Assembly: GCA_016648135.1 (NCBI GenBank)
Contig: JADDOH010002114.1
Location: forward strand, 248,001 to 312,000
Reading direction: 5' to 3'
From: Agrypnia vestita
Lineage: Eukaryota > Arthropoda > Insecta > Trichoptera > Phryganeidae
Length of the DNA stretch: 64,000 nucleotides
Shown: in pieces, positions 22,376 through 32,922 of the stretch
Layout: each line of letters opens with the position of its first letter
Position numbering within the stretch: position 1 is the first letter of the stretch
Notes under the pieces: generated by a model
What the model saw: only the letters and a program-made list of their open reading frames with translations
Database searches by the model: none
Told to the model about the DNA's origin: nothing
Program-made: the position numbers and the translations under genes

Positions 22376-23660
22376 TTAGGTCCTTACATATGAAATTGGC
22401 GTTTTGCCGTACTGGCAAATTTGATCTCAAATATCTTCTCTTTGGTTAGGAATTCCAAATCCAAATTTATACAGCTATTTACTCATGTATTTGTGTTTTG
22501 AAAATTATAATTCATTTGTTTTTTCTCAATTGTTTTTTTCTTTGCGTCACTCAGTTTACAAAATGAAAAACATGAAATATCGCGTTATTTACGAGTACGA
22601 GTTCCACCGTGGCACCAGTGCTGCAGAAACGGCTCGAAGGATTAATGATGTGTATGGCGACGGTGCCGCAAAAGAAAACACAGTGCGTTTTTGGTTCCAA
22701 CGTTTTCGTTCTGGAAATTTCGACCTGCAGAACAAGCCCCGTGGACGGCCGGAGACCAAAGTTGATAATGAAGAATTGAAGGCTATTGTGGAAGCGGATC
22801 CATCGCAAACCACATCCGAGTTAGCTGCAGGCTGCGGTGTTAGTGATAAAACTGTTTTAATCCACTTGAAGCAAATTGGTAAGGTGAAAAAGCGTGAAAG
22901 GTGGGTACCTCACGAATTGAGTGAAGCAAATCAACAAACGCGCGTTGACTGCTGCGTTTCATTACTCAACCGGCACAATAATGAAAGGATTTTAAATCGA
23001 ATCATTACCTGTGATGAAAAGTGGATCCTGTACGATAATCGGAAGTGCTCATCGCAATGGCTGAACCCTGCCGAACCAGCCAAACCATGCCCCAAGCGAA
23101 AATTGACTCCAAAAAAGTTACTTGTGAGCGTTTGGTGGACTAGTGCTGGTGTCGTTCACTATAGCTTTCTTAAATCTGGCCAGACGATTACGGCAGATGT
23201 CTATTGTCAGCAACTGCAAACCATGATGGAAAAGCTAGCTGCTAAACAACCGAGGCTGGTTAATCACTCTAGGCCACTGCTGCTTCATGATAACGTTAGA
23301 CCACACACTGCACAACAGACGGCTACCAAATTAGAGAAGCTTCAATTGGAATGTCTAAGACATCCACCGTACTCTCCGGACCTTGCTCCAACAGATTACC
23401 ATTTTTTTCGAAATTTGGATAACTTCTTGCAAAGGAAAAAATTCAACTCCGATGGGGCAGTCCAAACCGCCTTCAAAGATTTTATTGATTCCCGTCCGAA
23501 TGTTTTTTTTAGTAAAGGGATCGATGAACTGCCTATGAGATGGCAAAAGTGCATAGATAGCAATGGTACAAACATTGGTTAAATAAATATATTATAATAA
23601 AAAAAAATCGGCTTTATGTTCCTCCCATACTAAACGCCAATTTCATATGTAAGGACCTAA
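22376..23660 (+). mobile_element. Mariner element copy 2, apparently intact
   Basis: This 1,285-bp element has 29-bp inverted repeats at 22,376-22,404 and 23,632-23,660. A TA duplication lies at 22,374-22,375 and 23,661-23,662. It has an uninterrupted transposase. It differs from copy 1 by scattered substitutions and small indels only. The two copies lie 17.5 kb apart in the same orientation. Confidence 0.95.
22563..23582 (+). CDS. Mariner transposase (cecropia/Hsmar1-like), open frame
   Basis: I take the start at the ATG at 22,563 (MKNMKYRV), giving 339 residues, about the family's usual 340-350. The frame is open further upstream to an ATG at 22,485, but those 26 codons are AT-rich leader. 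Two helix-turn-helix domains precede the catalytic core: the first covers about residues 10-50 (AAETARRINDVYG...VRFWFQRFRSG), and the second about 65-105 (TTSELAAGCGVSDKTVLIHL). WVPHELSE marks the linker. The D,D34D triad is D151 (TCDEKW), D243 (LLHDNVRPH) and D278 (PTDYHFF). Transposases of this type excise the element and paste it into TA sites in the nucleus. The protein is close to that of the human SETMAR/Hsmar1 lineage. The Ala-to-Val change in HDNVRPH, usually HDNARPH, could affect activity. Confidence 0.93.
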   Translation: MKNMKYRVIYEYEFHRGTSAAETARRINDVYGDGAAKENTVRFWFQRFRSGNFDLQNKPRGRPETKVDNEELKAIVEADPSQTTSELAAGCGVSDKTVLIHLKQIGKVKKRERWVPHELSEANQQTRVDCCVSLLNRHNNERILNRIITCDEKWILYDNRKCSSQWLNPAEPAKPCPKRKLTPKKLLVSVWWTSAGVVHYSFLKSGQTITADVYCQQLQTMMEKLAAKQPRLVNHSRPLLLHDNVRPHTAQQTATKLEKLQLECLRHPPYSPDLAPTDYHFFRNLDNFLQRKKFNSDGAVQTAFKDFIDSRPNVFFSKGIDELPMRWQKCIDSNGTNIG

Positions 23661-23662
23661 TA

Positions 23663-24185
23663 TGTATCCTTATAAGTACCCATAAAAAAAAATTATTCAC
23701 CTCCTTGTAAAAAAATCACCCTATTCCTACCTAAATATTGTTCTTACAGGCTGGAGTAAACCTTGAACTTTGTTAAATGTATAGATATGCATTATGCGAC
23801 TCTTTGAACACAAAACATGTGAAAAAAATTAACCAGCATAAACTTTGTGTTTCACCACTGTTGTTGTATATTTTAATTCCAACAAGTGTCTGAATGAAGG
23901 TTTAGGGCGTTATCATCAGAGAAGCATAAAAATAATTCTCAAATTCTAATAATATCTTTAATTTTGCCCAAGAACTCGTCAACAGGTGTCGTGTAGTCTC
24001 ATTAGTATATATTGCACTTAAGAACAATAGCAAGTTACTAATCATTAGGTGTCCTGGTTAAGATGCGAGAAAAATGGACTTGGAATTAAAATGTAAAAAA
24101 ACAGTGGGTAAATTATCCTAGTTAAATTATGTCAAATTGCAAAGTTACTGCTACAAATAATTAAAGAATTTTATAATATTATTAA
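23663..24185. other. No gene recognised
   Basis: AT-rich flank of mariner copy 2. Confidence 0.4.
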
Positions 24186-24600
24186 GGATTGGTATACCTT
24201 GTAGCTAAAAGCAAAAAAATAGGAAATTCTTCTGCATTCAATGTTGAAAAGAAAATATTATTTACACTTTGGGTGAAATGTCAAAGAGAAAAATGTCATC
24301 AACATTTGCGTTTTTCTTTCAATATTAATTTCTGTAAAACATTGAAGTCTCATGTAAATAGCTTATATCGAATATTAAAAATTCGTTCACTTTGATAAAG
24401 GTCAAATAAAATGTAACCGTGTAGGATATTTGAACAGATTATTTTAGCAATAATTTTATTTGACTTGTATTAAAGCTAATAATGATAGTTTTACCTACAT
24501 AAAATGAGTCAGAAATGTTAAAAAAAATGCAAACCTTCATTTCGCGTATCTCCATAATTCTCGATATTAGATCATCGTCGCTTGAACATATTGAACTCAT
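24186..24600. mobile_element. Fold-back/MITE-like element (family M2), diverged copy
   Basis: It contains a 'cttgtagctaaaagcaaaaa' edge, a 'ttcactttgataaaggtcaa' block and its inverted partner 'ttgacttgtattaaagctaa', and TATCTCCATAATT. These match, in the same order, blocks in the elements at 39,171-39,637 and 59,953-60,302. An ORF at 24,189-24,395 is a by-product. Confidence 0.55.
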
Positions 24601-25199
24601 AATTTAGGTGTACAATAAGATAAACTTGTTTTTACACAACATATTTCAGTATTCGTTGGTATTTACAAAGAACTCATAAATTAAATTTTTGTTTTTTTTT
24701 TCAAGAGAATGTGCATAAGAGGAAAAAAATCTATGCGCACCGTGTATTCTATTTTTTGGCGTGGGCACCCGGTTTACTTTTGTGTGATATTTTACAAGGC
24801 ACTTAATAATATACCACGTTTATACTATACTTATGCTGCGGCAATGATGAGGTGGGGAGAGTAATGACTGAATCATATGCTTTAAAGATGTTGCGATGAA
24901 TCACTCTAAGTAGTCGCTGTTCCGTAATCTCGGTTTATGAGAATAATAAACATCTTGTGAGAATATTTTAACGACTGTTACAAAATTGTCAATGAATGCC
25001 AACTACATAACGTAAGTATTATAGTGTATAAATGTTCATTATAAACATTAAAAATCTAAAAATATTATTGTATTTTTTTAATAAAAAGAAAAAAGCTAGG
25101 AAAATAGGTAGGTACTAATAATTAAAAAGTTTAGAATAAACAAAAAATAAATATAGAGGGGTGTAATAAGTAATTAGCAAATAAGGTGAAAATAAATTT

Positions 25200-25450
25200 T
25201 AAAGTTAACCATGTATTTGAAAAAAATGTTTTTTGAGACGAAGCTATTTTTGTATGGGAGACATGTATGAAAATCTTTATAGGGTGGCCACGTGGCTTAT
25301 GATCTGTATTAGTTGGCTTGGCTATCAGTGAGTGTTGCATTGTGTAAAGTTGATCACTTTACACAATGCAACATTCACCGATTCCATCCTAAGAACCTTC
25401 ATACGTTATCAACATTTTGAAATTTCTGTATACCTGCGTTCTTTATCTGT
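25200..25450. mobile_element. Fold-back element (family M3) centred on a near-perfect palindrome
   Basis: The centre at 25,328-25,378 is two 23-nt arms (22 of 23 pairs) around TGATC. The right flank ('caccgattccatcctaagaac', 'cattttgaaatt') matches the minus strand of 44,745-44,800. It belongs to the same family as 29,090-29,290, 43,754-44,146 and 44,513-44,934. Confidence 0.6.
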
Positions 25451-25451
25451 C

Positions 25452-25714
25452 TTTTTTCAAATATTTTTTGCAACTATGGTAAAAAATTTGTAATTCCCAT
25501 GATACAGTAGGTATACATAGATATCGCCGCTTGTAACGATACCTTTTGTTTTAGTTTGCGGTAAAAGGTAATATAATTTTTTTTAAACAAATGAAAAAAT
25601 CATCGTATGCAAAAATTTCACTGAAAATTCATTTTATGCAAAGAATAAAATTATAAAATATAGGTATATATCGTATTGAAATTTTGGAGAAAATTAAAAT
25701 AGTTTTTTTTTAAA
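25452..25714. other. AT-rich spacer, no gene
   Basis: Nothing recognised. Confidence 0.4.
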
Positions 25715-26075
25715 TCATCATCATCATCATCTTTATCCCCTTGTCCTAATAGGGTCGGGAGCCAAAAGACTCAATAAGGTGCTTTCATATTCCTCTGTCT
25801 TGCGCTGCTTCTGCATGAGTCAACCAATCTAGACCCATTCTGTTTTCATGTACATTTTTTTGTCGCTTTTCATAGATTATTCTTGATATTTGTTCCTCTG
25901 GTATTCTCAGCACATGTCCAAGCTACCTCATTTGTGATTTTTCTGTTTGTAGGAGTAGGGGCTCCATGCCAAGTGTATGCCTTACTTTTGTCAGCACTTC
26001 TCACTCTGTCCATCAGTGTGACTTCCGCTACTCCCATTAGAAAACTCATATCGGCAGCCTGTTGTAATCTGTAAA
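25715..26075 (-). mobile_element. LINE relic, RT C-terminal part (family B)
   Basis: The minus-strand translation near 26,070-25,985 reads LQQAADMSFLMGVAEVTLMD, the 'AEM.FLR...G.T..D' signature that precedes the LINE ORF end. A TCATCATCATCAT run (about 25,717) and the 'gcacatgtccaagcta' block are shared with 55,980-56,285. Frames are interrupted. Confidence 0.7.
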
Positions 26076-26079
26076 TAAA

Positions 26080-27400
26080 AACAGTTAATAAATATATTAT
26101 TTAAACAAAATCTTTTTACACACGTACATATTTCTGGTCTTTTATGCCATATGTATGTATTGAGATGTGCAAAACCGTGCAATTGACTACAGCGCCTAAG
26201 TTTTACCATAGACGAGTAAAATATTCGAAGAAATTAGTGTCAAATACATTAAAGCGATCCAGGAAAGGTTTATGTCCAGTAAAAGTTTGGAATTGCTTAC
26301 AAGAGTTTCTTTTTTATTACTCTTTGCTGAGAACCCATGACGACGTAATTTTACCTCGTCCACTTCACTAACTTATCTTTTCGTTTGAACTTCTAATTTT
26401 CTAAGCTAATTTTCAATATCCAAGCCATGTTTATTGATGCCTCTCATCTTAGGGACCAACAAGTTAAAGAAAACTTAATCTTATCATCCATGGCGTAATC
26501 ATCTTTACGCTCTCATTATTGACTCTTTCAGGCCCCACTATCACACGTAGAACGTGATTATGTGGAAAATTAAACAAAATAGTCATCATTATTTTAACTA
26601 GCCGTCTGCCGTATGGTGGATAAAACGACGTGCTTCCGACGGAAGTTTCAATAAATTATACACCACAATGATTATAATAATATGCAAGTTTACAAGACAT
26701 ATTTATCTTTTTTATCAACAGTTCATAAAGGAGAAATAAGCGATTAATAGGATCAATGCTTCTGAAATAATAATCTACGCGATGGTAGTTTAATAACGTC
26801 AGTTTTCAATGAAATTAAAAACTCATAATTTACGACGTCAGGAATAGGATACAACCCTTTACAGCCACCACGCTTTCTCCGCTGTCTTCCGTGGCATTGT
26901 CCTCTGTCTTCTTCGTCTTCCATGTTGAGTAATTAAAGGACTGGAGCAATAAAGTGTCCATTTAGTTCCTCCTCGTCATCTCGAGTTAACCCCGTAAACA
27001 ATATGGCCCGTTAAATATTCAGGGCAGGCCCGGAGGCGGGTTGCTTCATTAACTCCCCGCTTATTCCTTGCTTTTTTTGAGTCCAACATTTTGCTCTTGT
27101 TGGGTGAGTCGTCGCAATTTGCCTTCAAATTGAGTTTGTTTGCATGTTCCACAAATTTAAGTTGTTAAACGCCTTTTATGCAAATGCTATTTAAGGTGTA
27201 TTTCTTCAATTATTTTATATATTCTCAACTTCTTTATTTTAAATTTATTTATTCTTAAAAATAGTGCATTTGTACACTGTAATATGAACAATAATCACAA
27301 ATATTTCGTAAGTCGTATGCAAGATTTATCATCTTTCCCTAAAACCGTTGTTGAGTTAAGAATTTCATATTTTTATACATTGTTAATTCTACTACGAACC
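26080..27400. other. Unique DNA; 26,560-27,170 is a candidate conserved noncoding segment
   Basis: No gene seen. The part from about 26,560 to 27,170 is of higher complexity and GC content (for example GGCCCGGAGGCGGG near 27,029). It has TAAT-type words and one AACTCATAA at 26,820. Function is only suspected. Confidence 0.25.
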
Positions 27401-27403
27401 ATA

Positions 27404-27775
27404 TCCGTAAGTCTCATTTATTAATTAATTAATATTCATTATCCATTTTAAGAGCAATCCATTTTTTTTGGTACGGTAGGCACAAATTACTTTGTGTTTC
27501 TGTCGCTAGAGGACGCCAGAATTAAAGTTGCGAATTGTGAAGTTGCAATTTTTCAGAACAAAGTTCTGTGAAATTTAAAACCACATTAATTAATTAATTG
27601 TGGATTGCTCTAAAAATGGATAACAAATGTTTCAATTAAAAATGAGACTTACATATAAGGTCGATATATTCACGGAAATTTACAAGGCCCCTATAGCGTA
27701 ATTGGATAACGCGCCTGCCCCATATAGTAGGAGATTCGTGGTTCGAATCCCGGTAGCAGCCAAATATTTTTTTGT
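27404..27775 (+). repeat. Composite repeat: inverted arms plus tRNA-like head (copy 1)
   Basis: The left arm (about 27,405-27,461: 'gtaagtctcattt'...'ttatccattttaagagcaat') is the inverse of the right arm (about 27,597-27,653: 'attgctctaaaaatggataa'...'aaatgagacttac'). About 30 bp further on lies a tRNA-like unit. The same tRNA-arm order, on the other strand, recurs at 35,694-35,885, so this is a repeat family and not a chance neighbourhood. Confidence 0.65.
27686..27762 (+). tRNA. tRNA-Arg-like sequence, probably a pseudogene or SINE head
   Basis: It starts GGCCCCTATAGCG, has an A-box-like TAATTGGATAA, and carries a perfect B box GGTTCGAATCC, ending CAGCCA. The acceptor ends do not pair and the anticodon stem is irregular, so a working tRNA is unlikely. 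It could still recruit RNA polymerase III. Confidence 0.45.
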
Positions 27776-28277
27776 GAATTTGATTTTTCTGCATGTCTTT
27801 CAAATTGATTAATTAATTTGGTTGTAGATTTCAAGAATGTGTTCTTGAATATAAATTCTGCCGTGTTTGGAGATATTCTTCATGTACAAGAATTTGTTGC
27901 AAGTTATCTTTAAATACCAACACAGAATACACCGAAAGGTCATCGAATGTTGTGTTTAAATATTGTATGTAGTTTGCCAGATCCGTTACTTTACAATGTT
28001 ATATTCGCCGCTGTAACGCACACCACAGGCACGTTTGTACAATCACGCTATGATATATCTATAATCATATTCGGAAATAGTCAATATTTACCAACACGCA
28101 TTTTTCAGCACGAAGTACGATTTGAATTGAGCTATGCCCGTGTATTTATATGATTTGACACACATTGTTAACCCGTTCACAGCGACGTCAAGTCACAATA
28201 TATTTTTAATATTGAATATTGTACATTCGAAATTTGCGGTATTTACATTTCACTAAACGTTTGCACAGAATTTCTAT
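27776..28277. other. No gene recognised
   Basis: A 68-codon ORF at 27,947-28,153 has no recognisable feature. Confidence 0.4.
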
Positions 28278-28320
28278 CAACCACCATAAGTGTACAACAA
28301 CCACCATTAATCGTCCGAAC

Positions 28321-28546
28321 GAACGTATAATTATGTAAAATTAGTTCAAGTAACAACCTTTAACGTCAAAAATCCGAGTTTGAGTTGAGTGTGGCTTAAT
28401 ACATTGTTGCCGAAAACTATATTTTATAATTGCATTTTAACGAATGTATAATTATGTAATATTAGTTCAGGTAACAAATTTTAACGTTAAATATCCGAGT
28501 TTGAGTGAATTGCGACTTGACACATTGTTGCAGAAAACTATCTTGG
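28321..28546 (+). repeat. Tandem duplication, period about 121 bp
   Basis: Two units start at 28,321 and 28,442. They share 'gtataattatgtaa', 'tccgagtttgag' and 'cattgttgc.gaaaacta'. A smaller duplication (CAACCACCAT, 28,278 and 28,298) lies just upstream. Confidence 0.8.
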
Positions 28547-28549
28547 TAA

Positions 28550-29085
28550 TGATTCAGTTTTTCATCACAATTTAAATGCAATAGTGGTGAAATATCATTT
28601 TTGCATTTTTATCTTCATCATAAAAATTAGAATAATATTCCGAAACTCTTTCATGTAAAGTATGCATCGTATTATGATTATCGAAAGACGTCATTGTATT
28701 CCATATTTAAAAAATCATAAAAGATCTTTCAGTGCGCGGATTTTTTTAATGTAATTGTTTATGTTCTTATTAATAAAATAAAATTTTAATAACCAAGCTT
28801 TTCATACAGGATTTTCACAAGAAAAATATATAAGGAGCGTAGCTACATAATTCGAGTTCAACAATTCCTGAAAAATTAATATGAATCGATAATAATTTCA
28901 ATGACAAAAATTTTGCGAAAAAATTGTTCCCTTGTTGAAAAATATATCACCTGTTTCTACACAAAGTACTACACTCACTACCGATTTAGAGGAGGTAATA
29001 AAAAATTGGGCTTTACAAGACTATGATTAAAGATTTGTTAATCTAAGATTTTACATTTCATGAGAAGGACTGACTACAGATGTTA
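28550..29085. other. AT-rich DNA, no gene
   Basis: Nothing recognised. Confidence 0.4.
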
Positions 29086-29089
29086 CTAG

Positions 29090-29290
29090 CATAGTCCCTT
29101 CAATTAAAGGAAAGGATTTCAGTTATGGAACATAATGTATGTTCAACTTTAAAAAATGTAATAATGTGTGAACATTGCATTGGAGAGTGATCAATTAAGC
29201 TAGCTCACACAGGTTAAACCCTGGGCTATCCTATAAAATGACTTCCAAATACGTTTCTCATATAAAAATATTTGTCTCTGACACCAAATA
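29090..29290 (+). mobile_element. Diverged copy of fold-back family M3
   Basis: It contains 'taatgtgtgaacattgcatt', 'gagtgatca', 'agctcacacaggttaaaccc' and 'gacttcca', in the same order as 44,755-44,870. Confidence 0.5.
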
Positions 29291-30356
29291 CGTTTGACTG
29301 GGAAAAAGCTTTTACGTTAAGCTTTTCATTTCTTCTACCTATATTTATATATTCTGTTACTGTTTCTTTTGAATTTATATTAATTAATAAAAGATTTAAA
29401 TTTTTAAATATTTTAAATTGTGTTAATTAATTAATTAAATGTATTCGACTCTATGTAATTTAAAACGAGCGATAATCTTCTTACCATTTGAGCTATGGGA
29501 CATGAACTAGGGGAAAGTAGGGCGAGGAGAGAAGGGTAGTAATATAAATACCAATAAATATGGATGATGATATTAAAAAACTATTAACCTCTTCATTCTT
29601 CTCTCTATTTTACTAAAGTATATAAAATTAATTTTGCATTTTTTCCCTGCTTTTATATCTAACACAGGCTTTCAAACATATTTATCCTGCGTTTAGAGAA
29701 TTCACCGAGATGTCAGCTTTTAAATTGCAATAATATTCAAATAGCCACAGCTTTGAAACCAATAAAAGCAACATAAGCCTACCGCGCTGTGAAGGTTAAC
29801 CGGCAGAGCCTCGCTCGCCCCATCATACCATGATTACCAGTGCCGTCGTGTAAAGACAAACGAGATATTACGGAGGTTCCGTAGTAGGTAGATCCACTCT
29901 TGTTAAGGAAACACCAAGAACAGATGATGGCATGGTATGGTATGGTAATCATCAGTTGTTTGCAACGCGCTCAGATCAAAAGGCACTGAACACATTGCAG
30001 CGAATCATGATTGTACTCGTTTTTGCCGCCTGTAATGATGGTGAATTTTTGTATGATATGATAAATCGGTGTAGATTATAAAAACTCATTTGCATGTACG
30101 TACATTCGCCATTATCAATATTTTTAGGCAGTCTAACATTCAATTAATATATTGTCATTAATTAATTTTTAAAAACTTCCACAAAATATACACCAGAAGA
30201 AGGAAAATAAACTTCAATGTGTATAAAATTGAAATAAATACCTGTTTAATCATCGAAGACTTTAGTCTGTTAGGAATATTTAAAATATCCAATATTACGA
30301 ATTATTAATAAGAAAAAGTATGGATAAAATAAGGGAGTGAATAAAATCGATTACTT
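29291..30356. other. No gene recognised
   Basis: Mostly AT-rich. The 29,750-30,010 part is of higher complexity with a short (GGTAT)n run (29,935-29,950) but no ORF. Confidence 0.4.
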
Positions 30357-30610
30357 GAGTCGTTTATTTCCAGACACCGCTAACTCCATACCAAAACAAT
30401 TTACAGCAGGTCAAGTAATTTATACTTTATTGTGTGAGATGTTATTACCTACACTGTTAGTTTTTCTAGAAAGTTTTTTATAAATGTAAAAAACTTTCCA
30501 GAAAGACTAACAGTGTATGTAATAACATCTTACACAATAAGGTATAAATTTCTTGACCTCCTTTAAATTGCTTTGGTTTGGAATTAGAGGAGTCTGGAAA
30601 TATACGACTC
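30357..30610. mobile_element. Fold-back element with about 120-bp arms
   Basis: Left arm 30,357-30,476 and right arm 30,491-30,610 are inverse copies, roughly 88% alike by eye. The ends read GAGTCGTTTATTTCCAGAC and GTCTGGAAATATACGACTC. The centre (AGAAAGTTTTTTATAAATGT) is AT-rich. There is no ORF. A transcript would form a very long hairpin. Confidence 0.85.
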
Positions 30611-31767
30611 ACTTTATGAATTATTTTTAAGAAAATTTTCAAAATGGTATTACATATTATTGCAAGTCAATTATATCCAGTGGTATTGATTTAATAATTT
30701 AGTCGCATGTATCTTTCTAAATGTTGACGGACAAAATAATCGTGAGGTACATTTTAAAAGCGATCACTTATAATATGTTACAAATTATGTTAATCAATTA
30801 AGACGATTAAAATGGGAAAAATAAGAAATAGACGATGTAATTGATATAAAATGAAACTCATAATTGGAAATATCTGTAAAGGTACATCAAATGAATTGTA
30901 CGTCAAAATAATGTACGTAATTACTTGGGAAAATTATTATAAGCCAATTTCAATTTATTTTAAAATAAGATTTTCATTTTTCTTGTCTATTTTACTTGAT
31001 ATAGGTACTTAGTTCTGATTATAAAATTAAACACAATGAATCTATTTTTTAAATCCTAAAACATACAAAAAATTATGATACCTATACCTATCAAATTATA
31101 AAAAAAATAATTACGACGCAAAAAGTAGATGGAATGCATGGCAAAAAATTGTTATTAATGGTTGTTAAATTTTAAAAATTATCTACTTTTAATATAATAA
31201 ATAATAAAATAGTAAAATCATATTACTTATATATAATAAAAAATGCAATAACTTTATATAATGCGCTTTTTAAAATTGTTTATACAGATTAAGCGAAAAT
31301 AAAATCAAGTAATATTAAGAATAATAAATTAAGATTGAATTTGAAAAATCATAAATATTTTTTTAAAACTTCTAGACGAGTTATATATAATACAGTTGCC
31401 AGACATTTCCTCTGCACCCGAGAAAGTCGTAAGTGCTACACACAGCATCCCAGCTAACCTATCATCACGCTCAATAACTGTTTTATCGATATGTTGGAGT
31501 CTCTCGCCTTTATGCTTTACCTTATCCCAAATCGTCCGGAGAAAAAAGACAGATCGGTGTATGTACCACTAGTATTGCCTTGCATATCTATGCGTACCTA
31601 CATAACTAGATGTTTATTTAACAAGTTGGCATACTTAAAAATATTTTGGTGTATTAATAGACATGATATATAATAATATTCAATATATTATAGCCTTGAT
31701 GCTTATAAAAGAAATTGTTAGTTTATTAATAATTTTTAAAAAAGCTACCATATTTTCTATAAGATAA
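30611..31767. other. AT-rich DNA without genes
   Basis: A 60-codon ORF at 31,491-31,673 is unremarkable. Confidence 0.4.
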
Positions 31768-32342
31768 TGTAACGAAATGGCAAAAGAGATTACTTAAAGA
31801 ATCCCTTGTAATGTCATAACACTATGGAAGGATCGAGAACGGTCTACAGCAATCTAGGGTGAGGTAAATATTAGGAAAACTGAGAAGCGACGAGAACCTT
31901 CTCTTAAATACTAAAATAATCTAGAATGTTCGAAAATGGCAGCATGTAAATAACGCAGATCTAGAGCGCAGCGCAGTCGTAGTGTTTTGGCAGTTTGTTC
32001 GGTGCGAATTCGGCCGCCAACCGCGATGCAACGGCCACAGTGGCCAATCGTGAGATAATCAAAGCGAAATAATCGAGCTGAATACCTGTGTGGCGAAATA
32101 AACCGGTGTGACTTATATATGCGAGAATTGAGTATTCTACAAGCGATAAATAAGCATTACCCAGCGATAATAAAGTGTTCATAGACGAAGTGAAGTATTG
32201 CGTAATAGTGAAATTTAAAGAAAAGCGTTAAGTTTATTTCGTGGTAACTTTGTACATTGAATAACTAATTAATCATTACTTAGTAAATCGCTAATTGATT
32301 TCCAGTATTTTTATTCCGGCCCGGCTAGGTCCACGTGAAACA
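31768..32342 (+). repeat. Possible solo LTR or LTR relic
   Basis: It starts TGTAACGAAATGG and ends CACGTGAAACA, which resembles the ends of the LTR at 6,482. The interior is more GC-rich than its flanks and has GATAATAAAG-type words near the 3' side. Two GAAnnTTC units (31,894-31,901 and 31,924-31,931) occur upstream of a GCAGTCGTAGTG initiator-like word. I found no target duplication or primer site, so the boundaries are tentative. Confidence 0.35.
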
Positions 32343-32353
32343 ATTTTTTATTG

Positions 32354-32525
32354 ATTATTATTGTTAACGTTGACTGGTTTCTAAACAACTGTATCAATCA
32401 GACATACACAAAAGCAATTATATATATTAATAATTAAAAAAAATAGCAAATTTCCTATAAACTTTATTGATTAATTGTTAACGTTGACCGGTTTCTAAAC
32501 TACTATATCAATCAGGACAGATGCA
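32354..32525 (+). repeat. Direct repeat, about 45 bp, two copies
   Basis: GTTAACGTTGACTGGTTTCT (about 32,363) recurs as GTTAACGTTGACCGGTTTCT (about 32,477). Both are followed by 'aaac.act.tatcaatcag'. Confidence 0.8.
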
Positions 32526-32751
32526 TACTAAATTTATTTTTTTCTTTTTCTTTTTTATTGTTCCCAGAAATTATTTGCAGGAAGAAATTCTGGCGATTTC
32601 TTACTTCGGCTAAGCCAATTTAAGCGAAACCGCCTCATATTTTAATATATTTTCTGCGTTTTAAGATTACTATAAACAGTGTGTAAGAAACAGTAGATAA
32701 ACAAAAAAATTAATAAAATAGGCAGTATAAAAAACATGAGACAAGTTAACT

Positions 32752-32922
32752 AGTTCGCCCGTAGCCCGGTGGGCATGAAACTGGCTTCTCACACCGAGGG
32801 TTCTGGGTTCGATTCCCGGTGAGGTTACAAATAATCTATGTGATTTACTCAAGCCTGGGTGTTTTGTGATGTGTTTCGCTTCTGTAATTGGGCTTCTTGG
32901 TCTGTTGATGCGTAAATAAAAA
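32752..32922 (+). repeat. SINE, tRNA-derived, best preserved copy
   Basis: The head reads GCCCGTAGCCCGGTGGGCAT with an A-box-like TAGCCCGGTGGGC and a good B box (GGTTCGATTCC). The body has TCAAGCCTGG and GTAATTGGGC. It ends in a short A/T-rich tail (GTAAATAAAAATA). Confidence 0.8.

Noticed and set aside
22485..22562. 26-codon N-terminal extension of the mariner transposase
   Set aside because: The codons lie in AT-rich leader sequence, other mariner transposases start at the MKN..YR position, and copy 1 has an extra base here.
27686..27762. Functional tRNA-Arg gene
   Set aside because: Acceptor halves do not pair and the anticodon arm is irregular; the unit recurs as a repeat at 35,694.
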